A stretch of DNA of 64,000 nt from CAVONV01 sp963697355 (lineage in GTDB: Bacteria; Acidobacteriota; Vicinamibacteria; Marinacidobacterales; DATDRI01). Every line of letters starts with the position of its first letter. Position 1 is the stretch's first letter. Positions 54,265 to 62,986 of the stretch are shown here, in pieces. The translations under genes were made by a program, and so were the position numbers. The DNA is taken from positions 124,001 through 188,000 of the forward strand of contig CAVONV010000002.1 of NCBI GenBank assembly GCA_963697355.1, read 5' to 3'. A model generated the notes under the pieces. That model saw nothing but the letters and a program-made list of their open reading frames with translations. It had not been told where the DNA came from and searched no databases.

Positions 54265-56577
54265 TTAGAACCTAAAGAGACGAGTGAACTTGACCGCGAA
54301 AGTGCGATTGGAGAGTCGGGGGAAGCTTGGATAGAAGGTCTCGCGGCCGTCACTGTAGACGACGAACAGATCACTCCCGGGCTGGTACTCCCAGCGAAAG
54401 CGCACACTCGTGCTCAGGAAATCGGAGCTGGAGCTGTACTGCAGCAGGCTGCTCAGCTGCATGCGTGGCGAGAACGTGTAGTTGATCCGCGCACTCAACA
54501 ACTTGTCGGTGAAGTCGCCTTGCTCGAGGTTGACCCAATTGATAAAGACGCGCGGTTCGATGGAAAACTGCGACGTCACCTCCACCCTGGCGTTGACGCC
54601 AAATTCGGTTCGGTCACCATTGAAAAAACTACCCCTCCGAAAGGAAACGAAGCCAGGTATGGGGCGTTGCGGTCCGAACTGGTAGAGAGCCCGGATGCCC
54701 TGGAAGCGGTACGGGCCGAACGGGAGAACGATGCCGTCAGCAATCTCAAAGTCCTCGATGAGAAACTCGTAGCTGTTGGAATACTCGATGGCTGTCTCAT
54801 CACCGCTTTCGAGCTCGACTCGGAAGGCCCCCCGAAGTCGCCTGGTCTCCAAGATGCTCGTGGTGGAGCCGGTGATGTGGTCAAAATCTGCCTCCCAGCT
54901 GAATCTGCGAACGGCACCGATGGACTGGGGGCGCGGGCTGAAGCGAGCTTGGGCGAAATTGCGGCGAAAAGCCTTGCGACGTAGAAATCCCAACTCCGGT
55001 TCGAAGCGTTCACCCACCAGCAGATGCTCGAGAACCAATCCGTACCGGTCGCCCGCGTAGTCGGCCTTTGCCCGATATGAGTCTTGGCCCTTCGCGTCCT
55101 TGTCGTAAACCTCGGGTGTCCAGCTGCGGGCGTAGTAGCTGTTGAGCCTCAAGTTTTCGTAAAACGTGAAGTTCGCATCGAAACCAAAGAGACTGTTGGA
55201 GCTCGCGGGATTCTCAACGGCGCGCGTGCGGTGGGTGGCAATCACTCCGATGTCGCTCCGGCGCAAGATGTCCCGTCTCAAACGGAAAACCGAGTGATTG
55301 GTCGAAGGGACGGTACCGGTAAAGGCCTCGTTCGTTTGGATGTTCAAAGCCCCGATTCGGTACTTGCCTGCACGCCCGGTGACGCGACCTCCCGCAATGA
55401 TGGGGACGATGCCGTCCTCACTCAAACCGATCTGTCGGCTGAAGAACATGATCGGCGCAAGGTTGGGATTGTCATCATCCGGACGTGCATTGAAGGCCCC
55501 GCGGGTCTCCACGCCGCCATAGGCAAAAATGCCTTGTCCTTCGAGAAAAAACTCACGCTTCTCCGGAAAGAACACGCTGAAGCGGGTCAGGTTCACCTGA
55601 ACTTGGTCCTCTTCCACTTGAGCGAAATCCGTATTGAAGGTGAAATCGGCGGTCAGTCCACGAGTTAGGCCGTACTTGACGTCGATTCCAGCGTCGGCGG
55701 AAAGATCATTGCTGTAGGGAGGATCAGCATTATTGTCCGTTACTGTCGTGGTAATGGCGTAGGGCTTGAGCTCCAAGTTTCTCGATTGCTGCGGAGCTTG
55801 GATACCGACAATCGTGGCGGCACGCGAGAGTTGATAGATGCCGCGCCATTGATAGGAGTTGGGCACGGGGTTCAAAAAGGAGGTTTCGTTTTTCCAGAGG
55901 ACCATTCGTCGAATATTGATGCCCCAAACCTGTTCCCGAGTCGGTTTGTAACGAAGCGATTTGAAAGGGATCGCCATTTCCAGGGTCCATCCCTCCTCGA
56001 CACGACTCGCCTTGACGTTCCAGACCGTGTTCCAGTCCGTGTTGATCCCGGCCCCCTCGTCCGTGACTTCCTGATCACGTAGCGCTCCCAGCGAATTCGT
56101 TTGGAAGAAATAGCCATTTCTACGATCGTAGAAGGTGTCCAAAACAACGGTAAGGTTGTCATTCCTATAGATATTGAGGTTGTCTCGCCGCATCTCGTTG
56201 GCCACGATCCGATCCGGCTGGCTGTCCCAGCAGTGGGCGGAGATATAGATGTTGTTGTCGTCGAACAGTACCCAGACTTCGGTTTGTTCGGTTGCGAGCT
56301 CGCCCTCGTCCGGCTCCTGCTGGATGAAGCCGCTGGATGCCGAGACCGAGGCATAGATCTCCTCGTTCAGCTTGCCGTCGAGCGTGAGAGGTCGCTCGAG
56401 CCGGATTGCTCTCAAAGTCGCGTATCCATCCGCGTCCCGTGCGATGACCTCGGGCGCCACCGGCGCAGCTGGGCCAAAGAGCACTTCATCCGTTACCTCG
56501 TCGTTTTGCGCGAGGAGATTCGCATCGAGAAGAAGCGTGCTCAGGACCACATAGATGAGTATTCCCGTGAAGCGCAT
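54265..56577 (-). CDS. CBM9-like/DUF5916 outer-membrane protein
   Basis: A 770-residue exported protein. Signal: ILIYVVLSTLLLDANLLAQ. The N-terminal 200 residues form a CBM9-like domain (RLERPLTLDGKLNEEIYASV, EVWVLFDDNNIYISAHCWDS, WNVKASRVEEGWTLEMAIPF). The remainder is DUF5916: FTFNTDFAQVEEDQVQVNLT, FSVFFPEKREFFLEGQGIFA, then a long run of beta-strands ending in FAVKFTRLFRF, consistent with an outer-membrane barrel. These proteins are common in polymer-degrading bacteria, and their substrate is unknown. Start chosen at ATG 56575-56577. It is monocistronic. Confidence 0.85.
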   Translation of the reverse strand: MRFTGILIYVVLSTLLLDANLLAQNDEVTDEVLFGPAAPVAPEVIARDADGYATLRAIRLERPLTLDGKLNEEIYASVSASSGFIQQEPDEGELATEQTEVWVLFDDNNIYISAHCWDSQPDRIVANEMRRDNLNIYRNDNLTVVLDTFYDRRNGYFFQTNSLGALRDQEVTDEGAGINTDWNTVWNVKASRVEEGWTLEMAIPFKSLRYKPTREQVWGINIRRMVLWKNETSFLNPVPNSYQWRGIYQLSRAATIVGIQAPQQSRNLELKPYAITTTVTDNNADPPYSNDLSADAGIDVKYGLTRGLTADFTFNTDFAQVEEDQVQVNLTRFSVFFPEKREFFLEGQGIFAYGGVETRGAFNARPDDDNPNLAPIMFFSRQIGLSEDGIVPIIAGGRVTGRAGKYRIGALNIQTNEAFTGTVPSTNHSVFRLRRDILRRSDIGVIATHRTRAVENPASSNSLFGFDANFTFYENLRLNSYYARSWTPEVYDKDAKGQDSYRAKADYAGDRYGLVLEHLLVGERFEPELGFLRRKAFRRNFAQARFSPRPQSIGAVRRFSWEADFDHITGSTTSILETRRLRGAFRVELESGDETAIEYSNSYEFLIEDFEIADGIVLPFGPYRFQGIRALYQFGPQRPIPGFVSFRRGSFFNGDRTEFGVNARVEVTSQFSIEPRVFINWVNLEQGDFTDKLLSARINYTFSPRMQLSSLLQYSSSSDFLSTSVRFRWEYQPGSDLFVVYSDGRETFYPSFPRLSNRTFAVKFTRLFRF

Positions 56578-56720
56578 AGTGTTTCCAGGGCGGAATCCTA
56601 ACAAATTTCGGGGCGGGGGAATAAGACAGGGTGATGGAATGAGACGGGTCGAGCCTTACTCTCTTATTCGTCGCGGAGAGCCGCTAGCCTCGCTATTGCT
56701 CCGTCACGGGAAAATGAGAG

Positions 56721-57083
56721 TCAAGAAACGATGCTGGCTTTGGCGGTAATTCCTTTGTGCAGAGCGGATTCCGAGGAGGGGTGCGTCTGGCGAACCGTTG
56801 CTTTCGAGAACACGTAGCTCACGCTGAGAGCCAGTCCAGCGATAAATAGAGGAATGGCAATAACCGCGGCTACGGCCAAGAGCATCAATGACAGAACTTG
56901 CCCGAGAGATTGTCGGATGAAGTCACCAACAGGAGATGCGCTCACGGCAAGGAGATCTTTGTGGTTATCGATCTGTGCCCAAGAAGCCTCGGCGACGTCG
57001 CTGAGAATGAGTAGAACGCACGCACCTAGAAGTGCCGATATCACGACTCTTCCAGCTTTCCCTGAGGCTTTCTGCGTTCTCAT
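56721..57083 (-). CDS. small hypothetical membrane protein
   Basis: A 120-residue protein with two hydrophobic segments (VVISALLGACVLLILSDVAE and VLSLMLLAVAAVIAIPLFIA). The first may be a signal anchor. Between them is a short polar stretch (WAQIDNHKDLLAVSASPVGD). No family is recognised. It is placed between the DUF5916 gene and a long noncoding region. Start chosen at ATG 57081-57083 (MRTQKASGKAGR); an ATG 21 bases upstream is less likely. Confidence 0.6.
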   Translation of the reverse strand: MRTQKASGKAGRVVISALLGACVLLILSDVAEASWAQIDNHKDLLAVSASPVGDFIRQSLGQVLSLMLLAVAAVIAIPLFIAGLALSVSYVFSKATVRQTHPSSESALHKGITAKASIVS

Positions 57084-57104
57084 CGTTTCTTTTCCTTGCG
57101 GCAT

Positions 57105-57466
57105 GATAGTAGCAATTGTTATGCCAATCTATCAGCCACGTAAATCGTTGATAAATATTGGTTTGAAAGAGGGCGGCTCTCCAAAAGTGTAAAGATCTTG
57201 TCCCATTTGGGGAACCTGTTGTCTATTTTTGAACATTTCATGATCGCCTCTTATCTATATAGACGAAAAAGGCAAGCCATAGTTGGCAAAAAATCTCACG
57301 CGAATAGGCAAAAAGCACGGGCTGAAGGGTCAATACTTATAGGAGGAAGGTTGTTGTGCACCGGGCCAGACCGAGCCCGCGGAAAGCCGAGAATGAGGTT
57401 GTGAAACAGGAGAGGGAAAACTTGTGGGGACGGGGAAAACCCGTCCCCACAAGAGAAGATCCTGGA
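57105..57466. other. noncoding region with A-rich stretch and perfect hairpin
   Basis: No coding frame is credible. The first half is A/T-rich with repeated GGCAAA-type motifs (57270-57330) and could carry promoters or a leader. The second half ends in the hairpin element at 57421-57453. Confidence 0.45.
57421..57453. repeat. perfect 14-base hairpin of the GGGGAC/GTCCCC class
   Basis: CTTGTGGGGACGGG and CCCGTCCCCACAAG flank a 5-base loop GAAAA, with no mismatch. It lies 14 bases beyond the DUF2911-like stop, so it may double as a transcript end. It shares the GGGGAC/GTCCCC core with repeats at 2.5, 33.4, 41.6 and 62.9 kb. Confidence 0.65.
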
Positions 57467-57967
57467 TTATTGAGTGTCGCTGATGACGCCGTCCAGCCAC
57501 ATCGTACCGAAACCGATCAAAACCACGGCCTTGCCCTCTGATTTTCCTGAGCCCGGATAGATGTCTACCACCAAGTGCTCGGCGGGTTCGGCTGATTTGT
57601 TGAACTGCGAATCGAGCTTGATGACTTTGGACATATCCGGCTTCTCGTCGCGACCGAGCTCGCCCGGATAAAGGACCATCTCCCAGCTGTCACCCTTCTT
57701 GACCGCCCCTACGAGGTAGGTCCCTGCCGGGATCGATGCGGCGCCAGCCTTGAGGTCCGCCGAGACCTTTAGCGACGGTCGACCCGGGGAAAGGAATTCA
57801 CCATCCGCTATACCCTCGAGGTGAGTCATGTTGGCGGGAACAGTGAAGAAGGAGATGCTCAATTCGTTGTCACCCATCTTGACCGAGGTGGTCTTCCTAA
57901 AATGTGGGTGCGCGATGACTGCCGATGCCGTGAGGAGCACCAGGCAGAAAACGAAGAATTTCTTCAT
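57467..57967 (-). CDS. exported DUF2911-like protein
   Basis: A 166-residue protein with signal peptide KKFFVFCLVLLTASAVIAHP. The mature part KTTSVKMGDNELSISFFTVP, then AGAASIPAGTYLVGAVKKGD and SWEMVLYPGELGRDEKPD, resembles DUF2911 proteins (small beta-sandwich, unknown function). The usual N-terminal pairing of the family is only partly matched, so the assignment is tentative. It is a single gene, flanked upstream by about 270 bases without features and downstream by a hairpin. Confidence 0.6.
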   Translation of the reverse strand: MKKFFVFCLVLLTASAVIAHPHFRKTTSVKMGDNELSISFFTVPANMTHLEGIADGEFLSPGRPSLKVSADLKAGAASIPAGTYLVGAVKKGDSWEMVLYPGELGRDEKPDMSKVIKLDSQFNKSAEPAEHLVVDIYPGSGKSEGKAVVLIGFGTMWLDGVISDTQ

Positions 57968-58236
57968 ACGAAATCCCCTTTCAGTTGATTGGATTGCCTA
58001 GGTCCACCGGAAGGTTCCGGCGGAACATCCCGCTATTCTAGCGCAAGATGAACCGGTGTCAGGCTGCGGGCTGAAAAGTCCCGAATTTCACCCCCGGAGC
58101 CAGGCGTGAAAAGCCGGAAGGATAGTGGTACCATATATTTGGAAGCCCCTGAAAACAACAACATTTGCTGACAAAATAGCCCAATAGGCGCTGTTGTGGT
58201 GCTCGAAGACCTCAGCAGCAGAGCTAAGAACGTAAT

Positions 58237-60321
58237 ATGGAGCCGGTTAGCCTAGGAAAGTACACGGTCTATCAACGGATCGGGCGCGGCTCCATGAGCG
58301 ACGTCTTTCGAGCCTTCGACACCACCCTGAACCGATACGTCGCTCTTAAAACCATTTCCCAGAGCAAAGGCTTGGACGAGAGTGTCCGAAGGCGATTCTA
58401 TCGAGAAGCTCAATCAGCAGCTGGACTGAATCATCCCAACATCATCACCGTTTATGAGCTGGGCGAAGACGGCGACAAGATCTTCATTGCAATGGAGCTT
58501 CTTGATGGCTCGGATCTCAAGGACGTGATCAACACCCGAAAGAACATGAACCTTGATGAGAAGCTCGACCTGATGGAGCAAATGGCGGACGGGATGAGCT
58601 ACGCGCACTCCAAAGGCATCATCCATCGGGACCTCAAGCCTGGCAATATCCATATCGAGGCCAAGGGCCGAGTAAAGATAATGGACTTCGGCCTAGCCAA
58701 GATCGCCTCGTCCAGCATCACCAAATCAGGCATGGTCATGGGAACTCCCAACTATATGTCGCCGGAGCAAGTCAGGGGCGAGAGTGTCGTCGATTTGTCC
58801 TCAGACGTCTTTTCTATGGGCGCTATCCTCTACGAATTGTTGAGCTATACGAAGCCGTTCAAAGGCGAGTCGCTTCATGACACCATGCTCAATGTGCTTC
58901 GGGGAAGTCGGCAACCACTCGCCGAGATCTCTCCGAATGTCCCCGCGGCCGTCGTCCAAGTGGTCGACAAGGCGCTTTCCACCTCTCCTCATGGTCGCTA
59001 CCGAGATGGGCGCGAGTTTCTCGAAGTTCTGAGAGATCTTCGCAAGAATTCCTCTCTGACGTCGACCGCGCCGTGGAGGAGCGAGACGTCGGAGATGCCG
59101 AGCGACCGAGAGGAATCCTCGCCTGACCGGGAGGTGGCTTCGGACGGCTCTGCCCAGAGTCTCTCCGGGAACTTGAAGGCGATGCATATGGCGGACCTCT
59201 TGCAGTGGTGCGCCATCAAACGAAAAACGGGGACCCTCCGTGTCCGCCGCGGGCCCATCGAAAAGAAGCTCTATTTCAGAAGTGGTTATCTGTTCTCGTC
59301 TTCATCGAATAGCCCGCGCGAGACCTTGGGACAACTCCTCGTCCGGTCAGGGGTCATCAATGAAGAGCAGCTTTTCAAGGCGCTCTTGGGGCAGGAGCAA
59401 ACGAAATATCCGCTAGGCCGTATTCTCATCTCGGAGGGTCTTTTGGATGAGGGCGAGCTGCAACGTCTTCTTCAGCTCAAGTGCAAGGAGAGTATCTACG
59501 ATTGCTTCTTGTGGATGGACGGAGAGTTCTCCTTCGAGGAGCATCGCATTCCGGATCCGGTACCAGTTTCCTTTTCTTTGGACATATCTAGCGTCATCCA
59601 AGAAGGTATCGATCGGATGGACAAGTGGGAGAGCATTCGAAAGCAGTTTTCCTCGAGCCTTACCACGTTCGTATTGAACAAGAAGTTCCAAGAGGCCCTG
59701 GATTCGAAAGAGCTCACCGAGGAAGAGCAGCGAATTCTGGAAATGGTCGATGAGAACAAGAACTTGGCCGAGATGGCTCTAGAGTTGCACGCCGTCGATT
59801 TCTACGCAGCCTCGCGCCTGCTGGAGCTGTGTGAGAGAGGCTGGGTTCGAGTCCGTGAGGTCCCGGAAGAGCTACCCTACGAAGAGCAGGTTCAAGAGCT
59901 TCGGGTCCGATTGGCGGAAGGGCTTCGCTCGTTCCAGAAAGGAGAACATGCCAAAGCTCTCTCCGCCTTTGAAGCAGCTCTCAAAATCGATCCTCACAGC
60001 AAGGCCAACCTCTTCGTCGACAAGATTTCTCGGATTTTCGAGGATGCGGCTCGAGTCGAGAAAGTACCCCGCGAAGGAGTGCCTGTGCTCAAGGCGAGCC
60101 TCGAAGAACTGGCAGAAATGGACCTGGCTCCTCAAGAATGTTTCGTGCTGTCTCGCATAACGGGTGAGTGGGATGTCCGCTCCATTCTGAAGATCTGCCC
60201 CTTTGCTGAGATCGAAGTGATGAAAATTCTCCAGAGATTCATGGGGCGAGGTATCATCGAGCTCACGACCGAGGAAGGTCCGCAAACCGAACCCGCCGCG
60301 AAGACTCAAGGGGTCAGTTGA
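58237..60321 (+). CDS. Ser/Thr protein kinase with DUF4388 (PATAN) domain
   Basis: A 694-residue cytoplasmic kinase. Kinase core: RIGRGSMSDVFRAFD, ATP lysine in YVALKTIS, IIHRDLKPGNIHI, DFGLAK, MSPEQVRGESV. After a Ser/Glu-rich linker comes DUF4388 (about 308-460: SLSGNLKAMHMADLLQWCAI, TGTLRVRRGPIEKKLYFRSG, YLFSSSSNSPRETLGQLLVR), found in myxobacterial and acidobacterial regulators of gliding and signalling. The last 150 residues hold a winged or TPR-like part (LAEGLRSFQKGEHAKALSAF). Kinase and PATAN halves may link phosphorylation to a response-regulator-type network. It converges on the ADOP gene. Confidence 0.88.
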   Translation: MEPVSLGKYTVYQRIGRGSMSDVFRAFDTTLNRYVALKTISQSKGLDESVRRRFYREAQSAAGLNHPNIITVYELGEDGDKIFIAMELLDGSDLKDVINTRKNMNLDEKLDLMEQMADGMSYAHSKGIIHRDLKPGNIHIEAKGRVKIMDFGLAKIASSSITKSGMVMGTPNYMSPEQVRGESVVDLSSDVFSMGAILYELLSYTKPFKGESLHDTMLNVLRGSRQPLAEISPNVPAAVVQVVDKALSTSPHGRYRDGREFLEVLRDLRKNSSLTSTAPWRSETSEMPSDREESSPDREVASDGSAQSLSGNLKAMHMADLLQWCAIKRKTGTLRVRRGPIEKKLYFRSGYLFSSSSNSPRETLGQLLVRSGVINEEQLFKALLGQEQTKYPLGRILISEGLLDEGELQRLLQLKCKESIYDCFLWMDGEFSFEEHRIPDPVPVSFSLDISSVIQEGIDRMDKWESIRKQFSSSLTTFVLNKKFQEALDSKELTEEEQRILEMVDENKNLAEMALELHAVDFYAASRLLELCERGWVRVREVPEELPYEEQVQELRVRLAEGLRSFQKGEHAKALSAFEAALKIDPHSKANLFVDKISRIFEDAARVEKVPREGVPVLKASLEELAEMDLAPQECFVLSRITGEWDVRSILKICPFAEIEVMKILQRFMGRGIIELTTEEGPQTEPAAKTQGVS

Positions 60322-60338
60322 CAAGGAGTCAGGCCCAA

Positions 60339-60399
60339 ACCCGCCTCCGCCGCGAGAGCGGCGACTGCGAGGTCTCGCCGTAGCTTTTGCGAAGGCGGA
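60339..60399. repeat. dispersed structured repeat (copy 2)
   Basis: Starts ACCCGCCTCCGCCG and ends GCGAAGGCGGA. Its middle, GCGAGGTCTCGCCGTAGCTT, nearly repeats the element at 11153-11244. It is flanked by an imperfect direct repeat (GTTGACAAGGAGTCAGG at 60317 and GTTGACAAGGGGCCAGG at 60412), as an inserted element would be. It lies between the convergent kinase and ADOP genes. Confidence 0.55.
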
Positions 60400-60440
60400 T
60401 GTTGACGCAGTGTTGACAAGGGGCCAGGGCGGATTCCGTC

Positions 60441-62864
60441 TCATTCTTCTCGCAGCGCGAGTACGGGATCGATGTGGCTCGCTCGCCGGGCGGGAACGAG
60501 TGTTCCCACAAATCCGACCGTGACGAGGAACAAGGTGCCTCCAACAAGAGTCCAGGGGTCGATGGGACTGACGCCATAAATCATGCTCGCAGTTAGTTTC
60601 TGCGAGGCAAAGACGCCTGCCACACCGAATGCCACTCCAATGGCGGCGAGCTTGAGCCCTTGTTTCAGGACTAGGTTCAGAACTCGGCCTCGATTGGATC
60701 CGAGCGCCATGCGAAGGCCGATCTCGTGAGTGCGCTGGGAGACGAAGTAGGACATCACGCCGTAGGTTCCGGCAGCTACGAGGATGAGTCCCAAGACGGC
60801 GAAGACACCTATCAATATGGTGTTGAACGTTCTCCGCGCCAGCGATCGCGAAACGAGTTGTTGGGTCGTCTGCACGCCGGAGACGGGAAGGGATGGGTCG
60901 ACACTCCAAATAGCTTCCTTGACGGGACCTACAAGGCTCAATGATTCGATGTCCGTTCGGACGACGATGTGTCGCACCCATATGAAGGAGTTCTCATATT
61001 CATGGATGTGGGGAATATAGGTCTCGGGAATCGGCTCGCGTTCAATTCCCCACTGGCGAACGTCTTGGACGACACCGACCACCGTGAACCAAAGCTCTGG
61101 ATCGTTTTGAAAACGCTTCCCGATAGAATCCTCGTCGGGCCAAAGGCGGTTGGCCGCCGTTTGGTTGATGAGAACGCCCGGTTGGCCCGCCGCGCTATCC
61201 TGTGGAGTGAGATTGCGACCCATGATGAGTGGAATGCCCATGGTATCGATGTAGTCGTAGGATACGACCGACATTTCGACGAGAGGCCCGCGTTCATCAC
61301 CGTAATCCTTGCCTTCCACCTTCATCCAGGAGTTGGTGCCACCGTTCAAGGGTAGCTTGCTTGTAGCTGCCGCTTGGGTCACTCCAGGTATTGTTTTGAT
61401 CCGCTCTAGAGCTTGTTGATAGAAGTCGAAGATTTTTCCCTCTCCCTCGTAGCGGGGCCCCTGCGGGTTTAGCGTCACGGTCAATACGCCCTCGGTGCGA
61501 AAACCTTGATCTTGGTTCCGGAGCGCCCAGTAGCTTTCGAGCATCAAAGCAGCGCCGTTGGCCAACACCAACGTCAGAGCGAACTGCACTACGACGAGCG
61601 CGTTCCGGGCCCGCGAGCGGCCCGTTCCCCATCGGCCTCTGCCTTGCTTCAAAGAGTCGCTGAGATCGGTCTTCGAGACCGAGAAAGCGGGAATGAGACC
61701 GAAGAGAACCCCCGTGAGAATAGAGATGCCCAGTGTGAAAGCCAGTACCCAACCATCGAGACCTATCCCTTCGATGCGAGGAATGTTCGAGGGAATCGTG
61801 GCCCTGAGCAATTGAACACCCCAGATCGACAGCAAGACGGCTAGGCTCCCACCAACGATAAACAAGGGTACATTCTCGGTTAGGAGCTGTCGGATGAGAC
61901 GCGATCGGCTGGCCCCCAAACTCGCACGGACCGCGACTTCGGTGTGCCGCGTCGTCGATTTGGCGATGAGCAGGCCTGCCACATTCCCGCAGACGATCAG
62001 AAGGACCAATCCCGCCGCCCCGAGCAGCATCATGAGCTGTCCGCTGTAGCGTCCGACGAGATCCTCTCGGATGAGCACCAAGCGGGCGCCTTGATCCTCC
62101 ATGTCGTCCGGATATTGCTCTTCGAGCCGTTGCGCCACGAGATCCATCTCCTCCTGGGCTGCCAACAAAGAGACCCCATCTCGAATGCGACCCATAGCGA
62201 GGAGCCAATGACTAGCGCGGCCAAACTGATGGTCCTTGAGGACGAATGGACTCCAGAGCTCCGTCGTTTGGCCCGTGCGCCATGGTGACGGATGTTGAAA
62301 ACCAGGCGGCATGACACCTACGATGGTGTAGGCTTCGTCGTCCATCGTGATCGTTTTGCCGAGTATCTTCGGATCGGCTCCGTAGCGACGCTTCCAAAGT
62401 CCGTCACTGATGATCACCACTTTGTCGTGCCCGGCCTCCTCTTCGGCCCGCAGGAATGTGCGCCCCATCGCTGGCTGGACACGAAGCAGCTCGAACATGC
62501 CCGTAGTCGTTTGTGTCCGCAGCACGCGTTCGGGTTCCCCATCGCCGGTCAAGTTGACGGGATAAGGCCGGTAGCAGACGAGATGCTCGAAGGACTGAGC
62601 TTGGTCTCGCCAGTCTAAGAACGTTGGTGCGGACATCGGCTGGCGGTTGAACTCAGGATTGGTCTCCCAGATCTGCACCAACTGGTCTGGGTCGTCGAAG
62701 GGGAGCGGCTCGAGGACGACCGCCTTCACGACACTAAAAATTGCGGCGTTTACGCCGATCCCGAGCGCCAAAAGCAGAATGATGAGGACAGGAACACCTG
62801 GCTTTCGAAGCAGTTGCCGGAAACCGAAGCGGATGTCTTGATCGAGCCCATTGAGCAGTTCCAT
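60441..62864 (-). CDS. ADOP-family ABC transporter permease (FtsX/MacB-like)
   Basis: The second intact orphan permease, 807 residues. N-terminal signature LDQDIRFGFRQLLRKPGVPV, then LLLALGIGVNAAIFSVVKAV; the middle junction helices run LLGAAGLVLLIVCGNVAGLL, and the end is LVPARRASHIDPVLALREE. Two permease halves and MacB-like periplasmic parts are complete, with no nearby ATPase. It is not a recent duplicate of 16651-19080: the two differ clearly in sequence, though the architecture is the same. It may have been deposited in different genomic contexts by old duplication. A palindrome of the GGGGAC class lies upstream. Confidence 0.92.
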   Translation of the reverse strand: MELLNGLDQDIRFGFRQLLRKPGVPVLIILLLALGIGVNAAIFSVVKAVVLEPLPFDDPDQLVQIWETNPEFNRQPMSAPTFLDWRDQAQSFEHLVCYRPYPVNLTGDGEPERVLRTQTTTGMFELLRVQPAMGRTFLRAEEEAGHDKVVIISDGLWKRRYGADPKILGKTITMDDEAYTIVGVMPPGFQHPSPWRTGQTTELWSPFVLKDHQFGRASHWLLAMGRIRDGVSLLAAQEEMDLVAQRLEEQYPDDMEDQGARLVLIREDLVGRYSGQLMMLLGAAGLVLLIVCGNVAGLLIAKSTTRHTEVAVRASLGASRSRLIRQLLTENVPLFIVGGSLAVLLSIWGVQLLRATIPSNIPRIEGIGLDGWVLAFTLGISILTGVLFGLIPAFSVSKTDLSDSLKQGRGRWGTGRSRARNALVVVQFALTLVLANGAALMLESYWALRNQDQGFRTEGVLTVTLNPQGPRYEGEGKIFDFYQQALERIKTIPGVTQAAATSKLPLNGGTNSWMKVEGKDYGDERGPLVEMSVVSYDYIDTMGIPLIMGRNLTPQDSAAGQPGVLINQTAANRLWPDEDSIGKRFQNDPELWFTVVGVVQDVRQWGIEREPIPETYIPHIHEYENSFIWVRHIVVRTDIESLSLVGPVKEAIWSVDPSLPVSGVQTTQQLVSRSLARRTFNTILIGVFAVLGLILVAAGTYGVMSYFVSQRTHEIGLRMALGSNRGRVLNLVLKQGLKLAAIGVAFGVAGVFASQKLTASMIYGVSPIDPWTLVGGTLFLVTVGFVGTLVPARRASHIDPVLALREE

Positions 62865-62890
62865 CGTGAACCTCCGGCCGGCACAAAGAA

Positions 62891-62926
62891 GGGGACCGCT
62901 CCTCTGAAGCCTCGAGGGCGGTCCCC
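62891..62926. repeat. GGGGAC/GTCCCC-class hairpin between nadB and ADOP gene
   Basis: GGGGACCGC and GCGGTCCCC pair perfectly, and inner CCTC/GAGG extends the stem across one bulged T. It lies between the ADOP start (62864) and the nadB stop, so it may terminate nadB. Confidence 0.6.
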
Positions 62927-62986
62927 GACGAGGGAGCTTCCTTTTCTCAGTTATTTAGACGAAGGCAAGGCCCCATCGGTTGCCTG

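Noticed and set aside
57268..57370. Possible c-di-GMP (GEMM) riboswitch because of repeated GGCAAA motifs
   Set aside because: The conserved GEMM core and tetraloop receptor order are not found, and the downstream gene arrangement does not fit.
59872..60981. 369-codon minus-strand frame across the kinase 3' end and ADOP 3' end
   Set aside because: It overlaps two intact genes and a repeat; Arg/Ser/Pro-rich translation typical of shadow frames.
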